DNA from: Rhodospirillales bacterium
GTDB lineage: Bacteria; Pseudomonadota; Alphaproteobacteria; Reyranellales; Reyranellaceae
Length of the DNA: 8,686 nucleotides
Assembly (NCBI GenBank): GCA_013205335.1
Contig: JABMNB010000392.1
Location: forward strand, 1 to 8,686
Direction: 5' to 3'
Position numbers and translations under genes: made by a program. Below the pieces are notes generated by a model. The model ran no database searches, was not told the DNA's origin, and saw only the letters and a list, made by a program, of their open reading frames with translations. This document shows, one piece after another, positions 6,943 through 8,686 of this stretch. Each line of letters opens with the position of its first letter. The first letter of the stretch is position 1.

Positions 6943-8293
6943 AGGAGGAACGGCTGGCAAGCGGCATGCCGAGATCGCGCATCGCGCGGCCTGCGGCCAA
7001 ATTGGCTTCGATCAGCTCCAACGAACGGCCGCGCGTCTCGGGCACGAGCGCCACGACGAACAACAGCGCGGCTACGCTGACGGCGCCGTAGACGCCGAAC
7101 ACCAGAGCGAGCCCGAACGCCCCGACCAGTACCGGGAAGGTCAGCGATACCAGGACGTTTATGCCCCAGGCTGCCGCCGAGGCGGTGCCCATGCCGGGCC
7201 CACGCAGCGCCAGCGGGAACAGTTCCGACATCAGGACGTAGGGCAGCGGCCCAAGGCTAACGCCGAACGCCAGCACGAACAGCCCAAGGCACGTCACAGC
7301 TGCGATGTTGGACCAGTCCGATCCGCGTCCAGTCAGAAGCACCGCGGCAAGGACGAGCAGACTTACCGCCATGGGAATCAGCCCGCCGATCAGAAGGGGC
7401 CGCCGCCCCAGCCTGTCGATGGCGGCCATTGCGAAGATGGTGGCAAGCACGTTGATCGTGCCTATGCCGACTGTCGCCAGGATCGGCCCATAGGTCCCGC
7501 CAAAGCCCACCTCCGCGAAGATCGTCGGTGCATAGTAGAGAATCGCATCAATGCCGCTCAGGTTGGCGAACGCGAACAGGCCGGTCGCCAGCACCAGCAC
7601 CATGAAGTTGCGGCCAACGAACAGCTGGCGCCAGTTGCCGTCGACGGCCGCCGCTTGCTGCGCAGGCAACGGATCGCCCTTCCCGCCGGTCAGACGCAGG
7701 TGGGCGCGCTCGGCATCGGCAACGCGACCCTGGAGCAGATACCAGCGCGGACTCTCGGGCACCGCCGCCACGACCAATAGCATCAGTAAGCCCGGAACCG
7801 CGCCGACCAGGAGCATCGACTGCCAGTCGCCGCTGGCCGTCCACAGCGCCCCTGCCAGATAGGACGCAAGAATGCCGATGGTGATCGTGAGCTGCACCGT
7901 CGACACCAGCGCGCCGCGCATGTGCATCGGGGCGGTCTCGCTGACGTAAAGCGGGCCGACCATCGTCGCCGCGCCTACCGCCAGGCCGGTGATGGAGCGC
8001 CACACCAGCCACGCCACGAAAGTATCGGAAAGTCCCGAGCCGATGCTGCCAGCGATGAACAAGAGGGCCGTGACGAACAATGTCGGACGCTCGCCCAGAC
8101 GGCGGATGAAGCCGCCCGCTGTCAAAGCGCCGACAAAACCTCCAAGCAGCACCGCCGAAACGGCGACACCTTGCAAAAAGGCCCCCAAGCCAAAGTCGCG
8201 AGCGATGAATTCGAGTGCTGGCGCGATGATGGCCGTGCAGTAGCCGATGAGCAGCCCTGACATACCTCCCACCAACCCGACTAGCACCATCAT
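6941..8293 (-). CDS. Divergent MFS sugar porter, first gene of the operon
   Basis: This is a roughly 12-helix sugar porter family protein, 450 residues from the ATG at 8293. That start lines its motifs up with the other porter in the operon residue for residue through helix 5. Kept: Arg99, PLYVSETAP (114-122), Gln134, PESPRW (179-184), DRLGRRPLL (293-301), SELFPLALRGPG (356-367) and PETRGRSLE (418-426). Changed: GYD of helix 1 is GYC (Cys19), DRFGRR is RRLGER (64-69), QQLSGIN is ANLSGID (243-249), and the helix-10 Trp is Tyr352. These remove the proton-coupling Asp and three sugar-binding side chains of XylE-type symporters, so it may be a facilitator, an exporter or specific for a different substrate. 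A TTG at 8347 would add 18 residues; neither start has a good Shine-Dalgarno site. It is 11 nt upstream of the kinase gene. Confidence 0.92.
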   Translation of the reverse strand: MMVLVGLVGGMSGLLIGYCTAIIAPALEFIARDFGLGAFLQGVAVSAVLLGGFVGALTAGGFIRRLGERPTLFVTALLFIAGSIGSGLSDTFVAWLVWRSITGLAVGAATMVGPLYVSETAPMHMRGALVSTVQLTITIGILASYLAGALWTASGDWQSMLLVGAVPGLLMLLVVAAVPESPRWYLLQGRVADAERAHLRLTGGKGDPLPAQQAAAVDGNWRQLFVGRNFMVLVLATGLFAFANLSGIDAILYYAPTIFAEVGFGGTYGPILATVGIGTINVLATIFAMAAIDRLGRRPLLIGGLIPMAVSLLVLAAVLLTGRGSDWSNIAAVTCLGLFVLAFGVSLGPLPYVLMSELFPLALRGPGMGTASAAAWGINVLVSLTFPVLVGAFGLALVFGVYGAVSVAALLFVVALVPETRGRSLELIEANLAAGRAMRDLGMPLASRSS

Positions 8294-8334
8294 TGAGAAA
8301 AACTTGGAATTATTGCACCTGCGATCTCTTGGCG

Positions 8335-8371
8335 CTCTAAGCTCCAAGTCTTGCTAACTCTAAGTCAAGTC
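8335..8371. repeat. Imperfect direct repeat, possible operator
   Basis: CTCTAAGCTCCAAGTC (8335-8350) and CTCTAAGTCAAGTC (8358-8371) share CTCTAAG exactly, followed by a 2-nt difference in length and then (C/T)CAAGTC. The copies begin 23 nt apart, about two helical turns, and overlap the TTGACT -35-like box. A 7-bp inverted repeat, GCGCTCT (8332-8338) and AGAGCGC (8372-8378), brackets them. Such spacing is typical of a dimeric regulator's site, but no regulator gene is visible here. Confidence 0.35.
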
Positions 8372-8476
8372 AGAGCGCGCAACAAGCGGCGAGTGCGTTT
8401 CAGATGAGATGTGTGACCGCACGACGTCTTCGTTCCTTGGTCTGCTCCCCCGGAACGCTACCAATCTGAGAGTTAG
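8354..8476. repeat. 11-bp inverted repeat pair in operon upstream region
   Basis: CTAACTCTAAG on the plus strand at 8354-8364 recurs on the minus strand at 8476-8466 as CTAACTCTCAG (10 of 11 identical), leaving about 101 nt between copies. The distal copy lies inside its own short palindrome, AATCT-7 nt-AGATT (8463-8479). The pair might be two sites for one regulator allowing looping. Chance is not excluded for an 11-mer. Confidence 0.3.
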
Positions 8477-8522
8477 ATTTCCGTGCGCCTCCTCAAAACG
8501 CGAAAACGCCAAGAAAGCATAG

Positions 8523-8686
8523 AGTGTCCGGCACCACGGTCATACCGTCATAGGCATGCTCACGCTTTTGTCCGCCCTCGGTTCCCTGCTCTCGTTCCGG
8601 GTTCGTGGTCGCCTCACCCTGGAGCTCGAACTCGTCGCCCTGCGACACCAGTTGACCGTCCTGCGCCGGCAACGCCCCGGCCGGCC
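8523..8686 (+). mobile_element. Possible left end of an insertion-sequence-like element
   Basis: The integrase-like gene starts only about 30 nt after a TGTCCGGCACC sequence (8525-8535), which has the kind of TGT-leading end seen in some transposons, followed by a short hairpin, ACGGT-CAT-ACCGT (8536-8548). AT-richer intergenic DNA of the operon lies just left of it. The true boundary, the matching right inverted repeat and any target duplication lie outside the window, so this is an inference only. Confidence 0.3.
8556..8686 (+). CDS. Integrase-core (rve) transposase-like protein, N-terminal fragment cut by window edge
   Basis: A rightward reading frame opens at the ATG at 8556 and runs to the window end without a stop (43 codons visible). 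It reads MLTLLSALGSLLSFRVRG, then LELELVALRHQLTVLRRQRP. The LALRHQL.VLRRQRPGRP pattern is what I recognise from the N-terminus of integrase catalytic-domain proteins found in multicopy transposon-like elements of proteobacteria; the catalytic DDE domain would lie beyond the edge. A stop (TAG at 8520) in frame upstream and no other ATG make 8556 the only plausible start, although no proper Shine-Dalgarno site precedes it. It is on the strand opposite to the operon and is probably unrelated to it in function. Family call is by pattern memory from a short stretch. Confidence 0.7.
   Translation, partial: MLTLLSALGSLLSFRVRGRLTLELELVALRHQLTVLRRQRPGR

Larger units (their letters stand above)
8294..8522 (-). 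promoter_or_regulatory. Upstream region of the six-gene operon, probable promoter region
   Basis: This non-coding stretch separates the operon's first gene from the divergently read mobile-element gene and has lower GC than the genes. On the minus strand it contains TTGACT (8368-8363), a five-of-six match to a sigma-70 -35 box, but with no good -10 at the right distance. Closer in, AATAAT (8314-8309) is a five-of-six match to a -10 box and would start RNA about 8-10 nt before the ATG at 8293, giving a nearly leaderless message that would fit the missing Shine-Dalgarno site. The two elements do not pair with each other at proper spacing, so the exact promoter is unresolved. Confidence 0.4.

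Noticed and set aside
6752..7780. Long plus-strand open frame (342 codons) across the kinase and first porter
   Set aside because: Antisense to strongly conserved genes; composition dominated by Gln, Arg and His with no motif.
8495..8509. AAAACGC direct repeat in the right intergenic region
   Set aside because: Only 7 bp, 8 nt apart, in a locally A-rich stretch; too short to support a site.

Overview
The window looks like chromosomal DNA of a high-GC Gram-negative bacterium, most likely an alphaproteobacterium. An outer-membrane OprB-type porin shows that it is Gram-negative; the alphaproteobacterial call rests on GC-rich codon use and the general look of the proteins, and is an inference. 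Nearly all of the sequence is one leftward (minus-strand) gene cluster. In transcription order it holds a divergent MFS sugar porter (8293-6941), a glucokinase-family kinase (6929-5940), a DegT/DnrJ/EryC1/StrS-type PLP aminotransferase (5883-4549), a GMC-family FAD oxidoreductase (4549-3050), an OprB-like carbohydrate porin (2990-1638) and a canonical MFS sugar:H+ symporter (1599-211). Gaps are from -1 to 59 nt, so the six genes are probably one operon.

Together the genes suggest a sugar route: entry across the outer membrane by the porin, crossing of the inner membrane by one or both MFS porters, phosphorylation by the kinase, oxidation of a hydroxyl to a carbonyl by the GMC enzyme, and transamination to an amine by the aminotransferase. 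The oxidoreductase/aminotransferase pair is the usual chemistry for amino sugars and aminocyclitols. A small amino-sugar (kanosamine-like) or aminocyclitol pathway, or catabolism of an unusual sugar, is the best inference; the substrate cannot be read from the sequence. The first transporter and the kinase both carry unusual changes at normally conserved functional positions, so they may not handle ordinary glucose.

The right flank (8294-8555) is a lower-GC intergenic region. It should hold the operon promoter and contains short direct and inverted repeats that could be operator sites. At the right edge, rightward, is the start of a gene resembling the N-terminus of integrase-core (rve) transposase-like proteins (8556 onward, cut by the window), so the operon lies next to a mobile element.

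The left flank (1-210) contains no convincing complete gene. It holds a strong hairpin just after the operon's last stop codon, and a possible leftward promoter plus ribosome binding site and ATG right at the edge. No transcriptional regulator, tRNA, rRNA or CRISPR array is visible.
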